64,000 bases of DNA from Sphingomonas sp. SCN 67-18 (GCF_001724715.1 NZ_MEFG01000017.1:74273-138272), one strand, 5' to 3'; positions 16,412 through 29,536 are shown, numbered from the stretch's first letter. Program-made: numbers and translations. The notes: generated by a model not told the origin, from the sequence alone.

Positions 16412-17755
16412 TCAGATCACGCCCTGCATCAGCATGGCGTCGGCCACCTTGACGAAACCGGCGATGTTCGCGCCGTCGACATAGCTCACGCTGCCGTCCT
16501 CGCGGGTGCCGTGCTGCAGGCAGGTGGCATGGATGCTGCGCATGATCTCGAGCAGGCGGGCGTCCACCTCCTCGCGCGGCCATGACAGGCGCATGGCGTT
16601 CTGGCTCATTTCCAGCCCGGACGTCGCAACGCCCCCGGCATTGCTGGCCTTGCCCGGGCCGAACAGCACATGATGCTCCTCGAACAGCTCCACCGCGCCC
16701 GCGGTGGACGGCATGTTCGCGCCTTCCGCCACGCAGACCACGCCGTTGGCGATCATCTGCCGGGCGTCGTCGGTGTCGATCTCGTTCTGGGTCGCGCACG
16801 GCAGCGCCACGTCGGCGGGCACCTGCCACGGCTTGATGCCCGGCTCGAAACGCAGGCCGGTGCGCGCCGCGAAATCACCGACGCGGCCATATTGATGGTT
16901 CTTCACTTCCATCAACTCGGCCAGCTTTTCCGGGGTGAAGCCGCCTTCATCGATCACCGTCCCGCTCGAATCCGACGCGGTGATGACGATCGCGCCCAGC
17001 TCCATCGCCTTCTCGATCGCATATTGGGCGACGTTGCCGGACCCGGATACGCTCACCCGCAGCCCTTCGAGAGACCGGCCGCTGTGCAGCAGCATTTCCT
17101 GCGCGAAATAGACGGTGCCATATCCGGTCGCCTCCGGCCGGATCAGCGAGCCGCCAAAGCTCAGCCCCTTGCCGGTGAAGACGCAGTCGGACCGGTTGGT
17201 CAGCTTCTTCATCATGCCGGCCATGAAGCCCACTTCGCGGGCGCCGACGCCAATGTCGCCCGCCGGCACGTCTGTGTCCGATCCGATGTGGCGGTGCAGT
17301 TCGGAAATGAAGGCCTGGCAGAAACGCATCACCTCGCCGGGGCTCTTGCCCTTGGGGTCGAAATCGCTGCCGCCCTTGCCGCCGCCCATCGGCAGCGTGG
17401 TCAACGCGTTCTTGAAGGTCTGCTCGAACGCCAGGAACTTAAGCACCGACAGCGTCACCGACGGGTGGAAGCGCATGCCGCCCTTATACGGGCCGATGGC
17501 GGAACTATGCTGGATGCGGTAGCCCCGGTTGACCCGGGTGTCGCCCCGGTCGTCCACCCATGACACGCGGAAGATGATCGCCCGCTCCGGCTCGACCAGC
17601 CGCTGGATGAGGGCCTGTTCGCGGTATCGCGGATTGCGTTCGATGAAGGGCCAGATGCTGCCCATCACCTCTGTCACGGCTTGCAGGAATTCCGGTTGTC
17701 CCGGGTTTTGGAGGGCGACGTTATCAAGGCAATCCTGCAGGCTCTGAAATCGCAT
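16412..17755 (-). CDS. gdhA: NADP-type glutamate dehydrogenase
   Basis: This cytoplasmic enzyme interconverts 2-oxoglutarate plus ammonia and glutamate. The 447-residue length and motifs fit the hexameric small GDH family: RGYRIQHSSAIGPYKGGMRFH, the catalytic-lysine region LPMGGGKGGSDFDPKGKS, VPAGDIGVGAREVG, and the nucleotide-binding SGSGNVAQYAIEKA. NADP preference is inferred from overall similarity to the 445-450 residue biosynthetic class. It is monocistronic, with convergent transcription at its 3' end and a 225-bp upstream gap. Confidence 0.96.
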   Translation of the reverse strand: MRFQSLQDCLDNVALQNPGQPEFLQAVTEVMGSIWPFIERNPRYREQALIQRLVEPERAIIFRVSWVDDRGDTRVNRGYRIQHSSAIGPYKGGMRFHPSVTLSVLKFLAFEQTFKNALTTLPMGGGKGGSDFDPKGKSPGEVMRFCQAFISELHRHIGSDTDVPAGDIGVGAREVGFMAGMMKKLTNRSDCVFTGKGLSFGGSLIRPEATGYGTVYFAQEMLLHSGRSLEGLRVSVSGSGNVAQYAIEKAMELGAIVITASDSSGTVIDEGGFTPEKLAELMEVKNHQYGRVGDFAARTGLRFEPGIKPWQVPADVALPCATQNEIDTDDARQMIANGVVCVAEGANMPSTAGAVELFEEHHVLFGPGKASNAGGVATSGLEMSQNAMRLSWPREEVDARLLEIMRSIHATCLQHGTREDGSVSYVDGANIAGFVKVADAMLMQGVI

Positions 17756-17980
17756 TCACGCACTCCCCGTTCTTCGCTGGCGCTCGTTAAGCGGCCAAAG
17801 CGGCGTGAAGCAAGGTCAAAGCCGTCGAAAATCGGCGCGCGCATATGGCCCGCACGCCATGGCGCGTGGCCCGATCCCACTAAAATACTCATTTAGCTGA
17901 CGAAACGAGCGGCCGGGCCTCAACCCGCGCCGCTCGCCACATCATGTCGCAAAGACGGATTTTTTCGAAATATTCCGTTC

Positions 17981-18649
17981 TTATTTCGCGCCGGAAGACG
18001 GCGTTACCACCATCACCGGAGTCGGGGCCAGCGCCGGCTCGGCGAAATTGACGTCGACGTCCTCGTCGATGAACGCGTTGACCGGCGATCCCAGCGGAAT
18101 CTTGGCGCTGGTGCCGGTGGTGAAGAAGCCCGCGACCGGCACGAGCGCGACGGCGGCGACGACGCCCGCCGTGCCGGTGACGCCCTTGTCGTCCAGCTGG
18201 CCGGACAGGCGGATCTGGCGGCCATAGGCGCGGACATACAGCACCCGTGCGTTGATCCGCCCGGATTTGCCCCACATCCCCTTGTTGCGCACGTCGGTGA
18301 CTTCACCCTGCGCCGGGCTGCCGACGGGGATGATCACCCTGCCGTTCAGCTCGACCGGCTCGGCTACCTCAAGCTGAAACCGCTGCCCCACCCGCAGCTT
18401 CTTGCCCTCGGTGGTCAGCGGCTCGCTGGTCTTCAGCGCAATATGCGTCCCGGCCCGCACCACTCCGGTCGCCGGCGTCCCCAGCGAAACGGCAGCGGAC
18501 GCCGGGGCAGCCGTCTCCACGGCGGCCGCAGGTGCAGCAGGCGCTGCGGCGGGATCGGCCGGCGCCGCAACGTCCGCGGACTGGGCCAGTGCCGGAATCG
18601 ACGTCACGGCAAGCAACGCCGCGCCAAGCGCGGAAAATCGAATGTTCAT
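17981..18649 (-). CDS. Secreted protein of unknown function
   Basis: The start at 18649 (MNIRFSALGAALLAVT) gives 222 residues with a Sec signal peptide ending at PALAQ and GGGGGG upstream. A 35-residue Ala/Pro-rich spacer follows. A beta-rich domain then begins near residue 55 (GVVRAGTHIALKTSEPL, VGQRFQLEVAEPVEL). A Gly/Ala-rich hydrophobic patch (GVVAAVALVPVAGFF) may contact or cross a membrane. In-frame codons upstream to 18685 lack a signal peptide arrangement and are excluded. No family is recognised. It is likely a periplasmic or envelope protein. Confidence 0.72.
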   Translation of the reverse strand: MNIRFSALGAALLAVTSIPALAQSADVAAPADPAAAPAAPAAAVETAAPASAAVSLGTPATGVVRAGTHIALKTSEPLTTEGKKLRVGQRFQLEVAEPVELNGRVIIPVGSPAQGEVTDVRNKGMWGKSGRINARVLYVRAYGRQIRLSGQLDDKGVTGTAGVVAAVALVPVAGFFTTGTSAKIPLGSPVNAFIDEDVDVNFAEPALAPTPVMVVTPSSGAK

Positions 18650-19093
18650 GGAACCCCCCGTTGGCCTGGATTGGCCATCAGGCACTTTAGTGTTCCAATT
18701 TATCCAGTTATGTCAAAAGCATAGAATTGATAAACATGTGCAATAAATTTGCCGTCCCGCTCACAGATGCCCGACGCCGCCGCGACGCAATCGCTGGAAC
18801 CGCACCTCAACAGCCGCAAGCCGCCGAACGCCCAACGCACCGCGACCCGCCCACGCAAGCCCAGCATCCAAGCCCCGTTCACGCAAACCCACTTAAAAAA
18901 TGCTCATCCACGCACGCCCACGCACAGGGGCACGCCCGTCCCCGCAGACCCATCCACTATAGTCCGCCCATGCGTCCTGTTTACACGGATCCACGCTCAT
19001 AAAGCCCGCCCATGCATCTATGCTCGGGCAGGAACACGTGTGCCAACGGTCCCACGCTCACACAGCGCGCGCCGGCCTCGCCCTTACGAACCC
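18650..19093. other. 444-bp region with no convincing gene
   Basis: The first 110 bp are AT-richer and probably hold the promoter of the secreted-protein gene on the minus strand. The remainder, to about 19080, is a low-complexity mosaic of CCCACGC/CCATGC-like units. Open frames exist on the plus strand, but they have Pro/Arg/His-rich, biased composition and no ribosome-binding sites. No RNA gene was recognised. Confidence 0.5.
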
Positions 19094-19228
19094 TTATTTC
19101 GCGCCGTCAGCGGTCTTGGAAACGGTCTTGCCCACCGAGGATACGTCGCGGCCCATGCCGGAAATGGTGTTGCACGCGGACAGCGCAATCATCGACGCCA
19201 GGCAGGCGATGGCAGTGAGTTTTCTCAT
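19094..19228 (-). CDS. Entericidin-family small lipoprotein, 44 aa
   Basis: A 44-codon frame from the ATG at 19228 encodes MRKLTAIACLASMIALSAC, then NTISGMGRDVSSVGKTV and a short basic end. The lipobox LSAC, the NT(I/V)xGxGxDV motif and the tiny size are typical of the entericidin A/B family, membrane lipoproteins linked in E. coli to stationary-phase lysis control. GGCGG precedes the start. It stands alone, rather than as an ecnA-ecnB pair, just downstream of tRNA-Val on the same strand. Confidence 0.88.
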   Translation of the reverse strand: MRKLTAIACLASMIALSACNTISGMGRDVSSVGKTVSKTADGAK

Positions 19229-19309
19229 GCCGCCATGCTATCGGCGGCCCCAAGCGCTGGCAAGTTGAATGGCGCCGGCGCGGATCGCGCCCTTCAAACC
19301 GGCAAGGCG

Positions 19310-19384
19310 TGGTGGGCGCGGTAGGGATTGAACCTACGACCCCACCCGTGTGAAGGGTGTGCTCTACCACTGAGCTACGCGCCC
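19310..19384 (-). tRNA. tRNA-Val (CAC)
   Basis: The minus strand folds as a tRNA. The acceptor arms are GGGCGCG and CGCGCCC, the D-arm is GCTCAGTGGTAGAGC, and the anticodon stem CACCC/GGGTG closes the 7-nt loop TTCACAC. Anticodon CAC reads GTG. The T-loop is GTTCAATCC. Discriminator A is followed by an encoded CCA at 19312-19310. Confidence 0.97.
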
Positions 19385-19539
19385 ACACCTTGCCGGCGTC
19401 CGGCGGAAAACCGCCGTGCGAGCGGACGGCCCCGCTTTCGCTGCTTAACAGAAGGGCGGCGCTTTCGCGGCCGCCCTCCCGTGTGCCGGTGGAATAGGCA
19501 TCCACCAGCCGGATGTCCAGATCATATGGATCACATTTA

Positions 19540-19559
19540 TTCGGCGCGAGCACGCCGAA
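19540..19559 (-). terminator. Hairpin downstream of hupB
   Basis: TTCGGCG and CGCCGAA form a perfect 7-bp stem with a 6-nt loop beginning 8 bp after the hupB stop. On the minus strand it is followed by TAAATGTG, only weakly U-rich. The position favours a transcription terminator for hupB. Confidence 0.5.
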
Positions 19560-19566
19560 GCATGGA

Positions 19567-19839
19567 TCAGTTGACCGCGTCCTTCAGGCCCTTGCCGGCC
19601 TTGAACTTCGGCTGGGTCGACGCCTTGATGGTCATCGGCTCGCCGGTGCGCGGGTTGCGGCCGGTGGAGGCCTTGCGCTTCGAAACGGAGAAGGTGCCAA
19701 AGCCGACCAGGCGCACTTCGTCGCCCTTCTTCAGCGCACCCGAGATCGCGTCGAAAACAGCTTCGACGGCCTTGCTTGCGTCGCCCTTGCTCAGGCCCGA
19801 TGCGTCAGCGACCGATCCGATAAGCTCTTGCTTGTTCAT
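19567..19839 (-). CDS. hupB: HU family nucleoid DNA-binding protein
   Basis: This 90-residue dimeric architectural DNA-binding protein is of standard HU length. It carries the signature GFGTFSVSKRKASTGRNPRTGE, with the DNA-intercalating Pro within RNPRTGEPM, and the N-terminal NKQELIGSVADASGLSK helix pair. AAGGGGG precedes the ATG. As in many proteobacteria it lies next to lon, and it is transcribed from its own 152-bp upstream gap. Whether it is HU-beta or a sole HU cannot be decided. Confidence 0.96.
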   Translation of the reverse strand: MNKQELIGSVADASGLSKGDASKAVEAVFDAISGALKKGDEVRLVGFGTFSVSKRKASTGRNPRTGEPMTIKASTQPKFKAGKGLKDAVN

Positions 19840-19991
19840 GCCCAGGGAACCCCCTTTGTCTAAACTCTGTGGTTGGAATCACGGCATTTGCCGGCGGGCA
19901 GTAAGGCGAAGCATCGGCGTCCTGTCAAAGGGAAACCGCCGATGATCGACCTTTTCCGGCTATTTTACGCCCACAAAGCGTAGGTTTGCGA

Positions 19992-22397
<2,406 letters not shown>

Positions 22398-22516
22398 CAA
22401 AGCTCCATGGCGAGCGAAAGCAGGCTCTCTGCCGACGGTTATATGATCATGGCCCGCGCCGACATCAATGGCCGTATGGGATCATGCCCGCGCGCCGCCG
22501 CCGCGCGGGGGCCGGA

Positions 22517-23056
22517 TCAGTGCCGGTGCTGGCTCATCCGGTCGACATAGGCGATGCCGATGGCGGATGCGATGAAGGCCATGTGGATGATGGTCTGCCA
22601 CATCACCCCGGTCTCGGTCACCCGGCCGGTGGGCGTGCCGATCGCGCCCGCCTCGATGAAGGTGCGCAACAGGTGGATCGACGAAATGCCGATGATCGCC
22701 ATTGCCAGCTTCACCTTCAGCACGCCCGCATTGACGTGGCTCAGCCATTCCGGCTGGTCCGGATGGCCCTGCAGGTTCAGGCGCGAAACGAAGGTCTCGT
22801 AACCGCCGACGATCACCATCACCAGCAGGTTGGAAATCATCACCACGTCGATCAGCCCCAGCACGACCAGCATGATCTGCTGTTCCGTCGCACCCCAGCT
22901 ATGGGTGACCAGATGCCACAATTCCTTCAGGAACAGCGCGACATAGACCAGCTGGGCCGCGATCAGGCCAACATAAAGCGGAAGCTGCAGCCACCGGGAA
23001 CTGAAGATCAGCATGGGCAGCGGACGCAGGCGTATCGGCTCGCGAGGGTCGCTCAT
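22517..23056 (-). CDS. UPF0114/YqhA family membrane protein
   Basis: This 179-residue inner-membrane protein has four hydrophobic segments (WLQLPLYVGLIAAQLVYVALF; IMLVVLGLIDVVMISNLLVMVIVGGYE; KVKLAMAIIGISSIHLL; a final helix). It has the family's GGYETFVSRL and LSHVNAGVLKVKL signatures. The start at 23056 (MSDPREP) is preferred over frames running into clpX. It lies 34 bp downstream of clpX. The function of the family is not established. Confidence 0.85.
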   Translation of the reverse strand: MSDPREPIRLRPLPMLIFSSRWLQLPLYVGLIAAQLVYVALFLKELWHLVTHSWGATEQQIMLVVLGLIDVVMISNLLVMVIVGGYETFVSRLNLQGHPDQPEWLSHVNAGVLKVKLAMAIIGISSIHLLRTFIEAGAIGTPTGRVTETGVMWQTIIHMAFIASAIGIAYVDRMSQHRH

Positions 23057-23090
23057 CACGGTCTTTTCTGTTGGCTGTGGGGAAAGCGGA

Positions 23091-24356
<1,266 letters not shown>

Positions 24357-24462
24357 CAAAAATTCCTTCGGCCGTTGCTCTGGCCATGGTTCTTGCGGGC
24401 ATCCTAACCCGGCATGTTTCTATCCGACAATGGCGAATATTTGGTTCCGCCCGGCCGAATCG

Positions 24463-25113
24463 TCACGCCGCCGGGGCAGCCGGCTCCTCGGTCGGGGTCG
24501 GGCGCTTGTCGTAAACCTCGTCCAGCAGCCCGAACGCCTTGGCTTCGTCGGCGGACAGGAACTTGTCGCGGTCCATCGCCTTTTCGATCTCTTCCAGCGA
24601 CTTGCCGGTATATTTGGCGTAGAGTTCGTTCATCCGGTGCCGGATGCGCAGGATCTCCTTGGCCTGGATCTCGATGTCAGACGCCATGCCCTGCGCGCCG
24701 CCCGAGGGCTGGTGGATCATGATCCGCGCATTGGTCAGCGCCATCCGCATCCCCGGCTCGCCCGCCGCCAGCAGGAAACTGCCCATCGACGCCGCCTGGC
24801 CGATGCACACCGTGCCGACGCGCGGCCGGATGTACTGCATGGTGTCGTGGATCGCCATGCCCGCCGTCACCACCCCGCCCGGCGAGTTGATGTACATGTA
24901 GATGTCCTTCTTCGGATTTTCCGATTCCAGGAACAGCAGCTGGGCGGTGATGAGCGACGCCATCCCGTCCTCGACCCCGCCGGTGACGAAGATGATGCGC
25001 TCGCGCAGCAGGCGCGAGAAGATGTCGAACGAGCGTTCACCGCGGGTCGACTGCTCGATGACGATGGGAACGAGCGCGTCGTGGATCTGGCCGTTTACGA
25101 ACGGATTGTTCAT
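24463..25113 (-). CDS. clpP: ATP-dependent Clp protease proteolytic subunit ClpP
   Basis: The 216-residue tetradecameric serine protease keeps the catalytic Ser in [11 protein letters not shown], His in [13 protein letters not shown] and the Asp further on in the C-terminal part. Its start ([17 protein letters not shown]) is typical of alphaproteobacterial ClpP. The Thr/Pro/Glu/Ala-rich C-terminus ([11 protein letters not shown]) is a few residues longer than the E. coli protein. It lies between the glycosyltransferase and clpX on the minus strand. Confidence 0.97.
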   Translation of the reverse strand: MNNPFVNGQIHDALVPIVIEQSTRGERSFDIFSRLLRERIIFVTGGVEDGMASLITAQLLFLESENPKKDIYMYINSPGGVVTAGMAIHDTMQYIRPRVGTVCIGQAASMGSFLLAAGEPGMRMALTNARIMIHQPSGGAQGMASDIEIQAKEILRIRHRMNELYAKYTGKSLEEIEKAMDRDKFLSADEAKAFGLLDEVYDKRPTPTEEPAAPAA

Positions 25114-25178
25114 GGGGATCGAATGTCCTTGGTTGGAGCCTCTTGCCGCCCCCTACATCGGGGGAAAGGCGGGCCGCT

Positions 25179-26153
25179 TCAAGCCCCTCGATCGCCGGGG
25201 GCCGGGAATGAAAGATAGGCAAGCCGCCGCACCTCGCGCCGCCCGCGCACCACCGTGTCGAGGATCAGCCCGCAAAACCCGTTCAAAAAAGCGAGAATGA
25301 TCAACCCCATCACCAAAACAGCCGTAGGCAATCTCGGCACAAGACCGGTGTGAAGATAGGTAAGAATCAGTGGTGCGGCGAGAATGAGAGCGAACAACGC
25401 CACTACCACACCGATCACACCGAAGAATAGGATCGGTTTTTCAACGCGGAACAGGGTTATAATAGTGTGAAGTATTCGCCAGCCGTCGCGATAGGTCGAT
25501 AATTTCGATATCGAACCTTCGGGCCTGGCACCATAAGCGGTAATTTTCTCGGAAACCGGCATCCGCAGTTCCAGCGCGTGGACGCTGATCTCCGTCTCGA
25601 TCTCGAACCCCTCGGACAGCACCGGGAAGCTCTTCACAAATCGTCGCGAAAATACCCTGTATCCCGATAGAATATCGCTGAAACTCCGCCCGAACAGGCG
25701 CGCCAATATGCCGGTGAGCAGGCGGTTGCCCCACACATGGCCGCGCCGATACGCCGCCTCGACTTCGGATTGCCGGGCGCCGACAACCATGTCGAGCCGA
25801 TCCGTCAGCAGTTGCGCCACCATGGCAGGGGCCGCAGACGCGTCATAGGTCGCGTCGCCGTCAGCCATGACATAGACGTCCGCCTCCACATCGGCGAACA
25901 TACGGCGGACCACATTGCCTTTGCCCTGCATCCTTTCGGACCGGACGATCGCGCCGGCAGCGGCGGCAACCTTCACCGTGCCGTCGCTGCTGTTATTATC
26001 ATATACGTAGATCGCCGCGCCCGGCAGCACCGCCCGAAAAGCGGCAATCGTCTGGCCGATCGCCGCTTCCTCATTATAGCAGGGTAGCAGCACCGCAACC
26101 CTTGCACTCGCCGCGATATCGGCGGTGCTCAACAGTTCCGGCGCCGCGTGCAA
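25179..26153 (-). CDS. Family 2 glycosyltransferase with C-terminal membrane helices
   Basis: This 324-residue enzyme has a GT-A domain (VAVLLPCYNEEAAIGQTI; a DxD-like VMADGDATYD; ILSGYRVFSRRFVKSFP) and two C-terminal transmembrane helices (PILFFGVIGVVVALFALIL; AVLVMGLIILAFLNGF). This resembles polyprenol-phosphate sugar transferases such as GtrB/ArnC. The TTG at 26153 follows AGGACAGGG and lies 11 bp after the tig stop. A longer in-frame reading would overlap tig with an Arg-rich, tig-antiframe-like sequence and is rejected. Codon use is less GC-biased than its neighbours, which hints at a different history. It probably primes an envelope polysaccharide or modifies a lipid. Confidence 0.85.
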   Translation of the reverse strand: MHAAPELLSTADIAASARVAVLLPCYNEEAAIGQTIAAFRAVLPGAAIYVYDNNSSDGTVKVAAAAGAIVRSERMQGKGNVVRRMFADVEADVYVMADGDATYDASAAPAMVAQLLTDRLDMVVGARQSEVEAAYRRGHVWGNRLLTGILARLFGRSFSDILSGYRVFSRRFVKSFPVLSEGFEIETEISVHALELRMPVSEKITAYGARPEGSISKLSTYRDGWRILHTIITLFRVEKPILFFGVIGVVVALFALILAAPLILTYLHTGLVPRLPTAVLVMGLIILAFLNGFCGLILDTVVRGRREVRRLAYLSFPAPGDRGA

Positions 26154-26163
26154 AGCCCTGTCC

Positions 26164-27717
26164 TCAGGCTTTCTTCGCCGCCGGTTTCTTGGCAGCCGGC
26201 TTCTTCTCCACCGCAGGCTTGTCGTCGCTCGCGTCGGCCTTCTTTGCAGCGGCCTTCTTGGCGGGCTTTTCAGCCGGTTCCGCGGCCTTTTCCTGCGCGG
26301 CGGCCTTCTTCGCCGCCGGCTTCTTGGCCTTCGGCTTTTCATGAGCATGGTCGTGGCCGCAGCCCGGACCGTGGACATGGCCGCCGTCATCCTCGGCCTC
26401 GATCTCGGCCTGGATTTCCTCGCGGCTCACCGCGCGCTCGCTGATTTCCGCCTTGCCGAACAGGAAATCGACCACCTTGTCTTCATAAAGCGGCGCACGA
26501 AGCTGCGCCGCCGCCATCGGCTCCTGACGCAGATACTGGACGAAACGCTCGCGATCCTCCGGCTTATACTGCTGGGCGGCCTGTGCGATGAGGCGGTTCA
26601 TTTCCTGCTGGCTGACTTCGACGCCGTTCGCCTGGCCGATTTCGGACAGCAGCAGGCCCAGCCTGACGCGCCGTTCCGCAATCGCGCGATAATCGTCGCG
26701 GTCCGCTTCCATTTCCTTCAGCGCGGCGGCGGGGTCTTCTTCATGGCTCGCTTCATGTTCCAGTTGATGCCAGATCTGCTGGAACTCGGCCTCGACCATC
26801 GACGGGGGGACCTCGAAATCATGGGAGGCGGCCAGCTGGTCGAGCAGCTTGCGCTTCATGTGGGTGCGGGTCAGCCCGTTATGTTCCTGCTCGATCTGGC
26901 CGCGCAGCAGCTCGCGCAGCTTGTCGATGCCTTCCAGGCCCAGCGACTTGGCGAAATCGTCGTCCGCCTTGGTTTCCTTCGGCGTCTTCACCTCGGTGAT
27001 GACGAGATCGAAGGTCGCGGCTTTGCCCTTCAGATGCTCGGCATTGTAATTTTCCGGGAAGGTGACGTTGATCGTCTTCTCGTCATTTGCCTTCACGCCG
27101 ACGAGCTGGTCCTCGAAACCCGGGATAAGCTGGCCGCTGCCGATTTCCACCGACATGCCCTCGCCCGTGCCGCCCTCGAACGCCACGCCGTCGACCTTGC
27201 CGACGAAATCCATGACGACGAGATCGCCGGTGGCTGCCTTGTGGGTCGCCTTGGCGGCCTCGAAGCTCTTGTTCTGCGATGCGATCTTGTTCACCGCCTC
27301 GTCCACCGCGGCATCGTCGACGGCAACCGTCAGCCGTTCCAGCTTCAGGCCCTCGATCGACGGCGCGGGCACGTCCGGCAGGACTTCCAGCGTCACCTTG
27401 ATCTCGGCATCCTTGCCGGGTTCATAGCCTTCGTTCAGCTCGACCGTCGGCTGCATGGCGGGGCGCAGCTTGTTGTCGGCCAGCAGCTTCTGGACGCCTT
27501 CCTGAACGGAATTGTCCAGCGCCTGCTGCTCGAGCGCGGGGCCGTGCATCTTGCGGACCAGATTGGCCGGCACCTTGCCGGGGCGGAAGCCGGGCATCTT
27601 GATCTGCGGCGCAACCGTCTTCAGCTCCCGATCGACGCGCGCGTCGATGTCCTTGCGGGTGATGGTGAGGGTGTAGGCGCGCTTCAGGCCTTCGTTCAAC
27701 GTCTCGACAGTCTGCAT
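26164..27717 (-). CDS. tig: Trigger factor, ribosome-associated chaperone and PPIase
   Basis: The first 440 residues match trigger factor: a ribosome-binding start (QTVETLNEGLKRAYTLTI with GFRPGKVPANLVRK), an FKBP-type domain (GDLVVMDFVGKVDG) and a helical C-domain. Residues 441-517 form an unusual tail. A His/Gly cluster (GGHVHGPGCGHDHAHE) is followed by Lys/Ala repeats (PKAKKPAAKKAAA and others). The tail could bind metal and nucleic acid or ribosome. Trigger factors of this group often have a Lys/Ala tail, but the His cluster is notable. The start is the ATG at 27717. No frameshift is seen. Confidence 0.95.
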   Translation of the reverse strand: MQTVETLNEGLKRAYTLTITRKDIDARVDRELKTVAPQIKMPGFRPGKVPANLVRKMHGPALEQQALDNSVQEGVQKLLADNKLRPAMQPTVELNEGYEPGKDAEIKVTLEVLPDVPAPSIEGLKLERLTVAVDDAAVDEAVNKIASQNKSFEAAKATHKAATGDLVVMDFVGKVDGVAFEGGTGEGMSVEIGSGQLIPGFEDQLVGVKANDEKTINVTFPENYNAEHLKGKAATFDLVITEVKTPKETKADDDFAKSLGLEGIDKLRELLRGQIEQEHNGLTRTHMKRKLLDQLAASHDFEVPPSMVEAEFQQIWHQLEHEASHEEDPAAALKEMEADRDDYRAIAERRVRLGLLLSEIGQANGVEVSQQEMNRLIAQAAQQYKPEDRERFVQYLRQEPMAAAQLRAPLYEDKVVDFLFGKAEISERAVSREEIQAEIEAEDDGGHVHGPGCGHDHAHEKPKAKKPAAKKAAAQEKAAEPAEKPAKKAAAKKADASDDKPAVEKKPAAKKPAAKKA

Positions 27718-27780
27718 CTCGTCTCACATGCCTTCATGCTGGAATTTGCTTGGCGAAGCACCCCGGGGGAGCGACGAAGC

Positions 27781-27865
27781 TGGTGCGGGCGAAGGGACTC
27801 GAACCCCCACATCTTGCGATACCAGAACCTAAATCTGGCGCGTCTACCAGTTCCGCCACGCCCGC
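27781..27865 (-). tRNA. tRNA-Leu (TAG)
   Basis: The minus strand gives acceptor arms GCGGGCG and CGCCCGC, a D-arm and an anticodon stem CCAGA/TCTGG around loop TTTAGGT. Anticodon TAG reads CTA. The long variable arm is typical of tRNA-Leu, and the T-loop is GTTCGAGTC. Discriminator A and CCA are encoded at 27784-27781. Length is 85 nt. Confidence 0.97.
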
Positions 27866-28009
27866 TTCAGGACCGCCGGTCGGCGGCGTCTATAACAGGC
27901 GGACGGCCAAGGGCAAGGCGGATCGGATATTTGCGCCCTCCCACGCGCCGGAATTCGGCATCCGCGCGCGAAAACGGCCGCTGGCCCGCCCCGGCCTGAG
28001 CGCCGGCGA

Positions 28010-29485
28010 TCAGCCCAGCGCCTTTTTGAGCAGATCGTTGACCACGCCGGGATTGGCCTTGCCGGCCATCGCCTTCATCGTCTGGCCGACGAAAAAGCCG
28101 AACAGCTTGTCCTTGCCGCCGCGATATTCGGCCACCTTGTCGGCATTGGCCGCCATCACGCCCGCAATCGCCGCCTCGATGGCGCCGGTGTCGCTGGTCT
28201 GCTTCAGGCCCTTTTCCTCGACGATCTTCCCGGGGTCGTCGCCGGTTTCGAGCATGATCTCGAACACCTGCTTGGCAAGCGTGCCGGACAGCGTGCCGTC
28301 CGCCACCAGGCCGAGCAGTTCCGCGCCCTGCCGGGGGCTGACCGGGCTGTCCTCTATGTCGCGGCCGAGCCGGTTCAACGCGCCGAACAGGTCCGACGTG
28401 ACCCAGTTGGACGCCGCCTTCGCCATTTCCGCCGGTTTGCCGGTTTCGGCGAGCAGCGCCTCAAACCAGCGCGCAGCCTCGACATCGGCGGTCAGCACGG
28501 CGGCGTTATAGGCGGAAAGACCCAGTTCCCCCGCATAACGCGCGCGCTTGGCATCCGGCAGTTCGGGCAGGCTGGCCCGGCAATCCGCCAGAAATTCCTC
28601 GCTCAATTCCAGCGGCAACAGGTCGGGATCGGGGAAATAGCGATAGTCGTGCGCGTCCTCCTTGGAACGCATCGAGCGCGTCTCGCCCCGGTCCGGGTCG
28701 AAAAGGCGGGTTTCCTGGACGATCTTGCCGCCGCTTTCCAGCACGTCGACCTGCCGGCTCGCCTCATATTCGATGGCCGCCATCACGAAGCGCACCGAAT
28801 TGACGTTCTTCGTTTCGGTCCGCGTGCCGAATTCCTCGCCCGGCCGCCGCACGCTGACATTGACGTCGGCGCGCATCGATCCCTGTTCCATATTGCCGTC
28901 GCACGAACCGACATAGCGCAGGATCGAGCGCAATTTCTTGACATAAGCCCCCGCCTCCGCCGGCGAACGCATGTCCGGGCGCGACACGATTTCCATCAGC
29001 GCGACGCCGGAGCGGTTGAGGTCGACATAGCTGCTGGTCGGGTGCTGATCGTGCATCAGCTTGCCGGCATCCTGCTCGATATGGATGCGCTCGATGCCGA
29101 TCGTCTTGTGAACGCCCTCGGCCGGCTCGATCTCGATCCGCCCTTCCCCCACGATCGGGTGGTAAAGCTGGGAAATCTGATAGCCCTGCGGCAGATCCGC
29201 ATAGAAATAATTCTTGCGGTCGAACCGGGACCAGGCGTTGATCTGCGCTTCGATGGCCATGCCGGTGCGGACCGCCTGGCGGACGCATTCGGCATTGGGC
29301 ACCGGCAACATGCCGGGCATCGCGGCGTCGACCAAAGAAACCTGGCTGTTCGGTTCCGCCCCGAAGGCGGTGGCCGCGCCGGAAAAAAGCTTGGCGTTGG
29401 ACGTGATCTGGGCGTGGACCTCAAGGCCGATCACGACCTCCCATTCACCGGTTGCGCCCTGGATGCGATAAGTGCTGTCGGTCAT
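28010..29485 (-). CDS. gatB: Aspartyl/glutamyl-tRNA amidotransferase subunit B
   Basis: This subunit of GatCAB binds tRNA and phosphorylates the misacylated Glu or Asp before amidation. The 491-residue protein has the start [22 protein letters not shown], the signature [19 protein letters not shown] and the C-terminal YqeY-like tail ([18 protein letters not shown]). It is complete. The other two subunits, gatC and gatA, lie upstream but are separated from it by an acyltransferase gene, so gatB may depend on its own promoter or read-through. Confidence 0.97.
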   Translation of the reverse strand: MTDSTYRIQGATGEWEVVIGLEVHAQITSNAKLFSGAATAFGAEPNSQVSLVDAAMPGMLPVPNAECVRQAVRTGMAIEAQINAWSRFDRKNYFYADLPQGYQISQLYHPIVGEGRIEIEPAEGVHKTIGIERIHIEQDAGKLMHDQHPTSSYVDLNRSGVALMEIVSRPDMRSPAEAGAYVKKLRSILRYVGSCDGNMEQGSMRADVNVSVRRPGEEFGTRTETKNVNSVRFVMAAIEYEASRQVDVLESGGKIVQETRLFDPDRGETRSMRSKEDAHDYRYFPDPDLLPLELSEEFLADCRASLPELPDAKRARYAGELGLSAYNAAVLTADVEAARWFEALLAETGKPAEMAKAASNWVTSDLFGALNRLGRDIEDSPVSPRQGAELLGLVADGTLSGTLAKQVFEIMLETGDDPGKIVEEKGLKQTSDTGAIEAAIAGVMAANADKVAEYRGGKDKLFGFFVGQTMKAMAGKANPGVVNDLLKKALG

Positions 29486-29536
29486 GCGCCGTTCCTAGCG
29501 TTCGCGTCCGCCGCTGCAAGCCTTGAAAGCGCAAAA

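Noticed and set aside
18727-19324. Pro/Arg/His-rich plus-strand frames in the gap before tRNA-Val
   Set aside because: They cross the antisense of the entericidin and a tRNA and have repeat-like composition, with no sign of coding selection.
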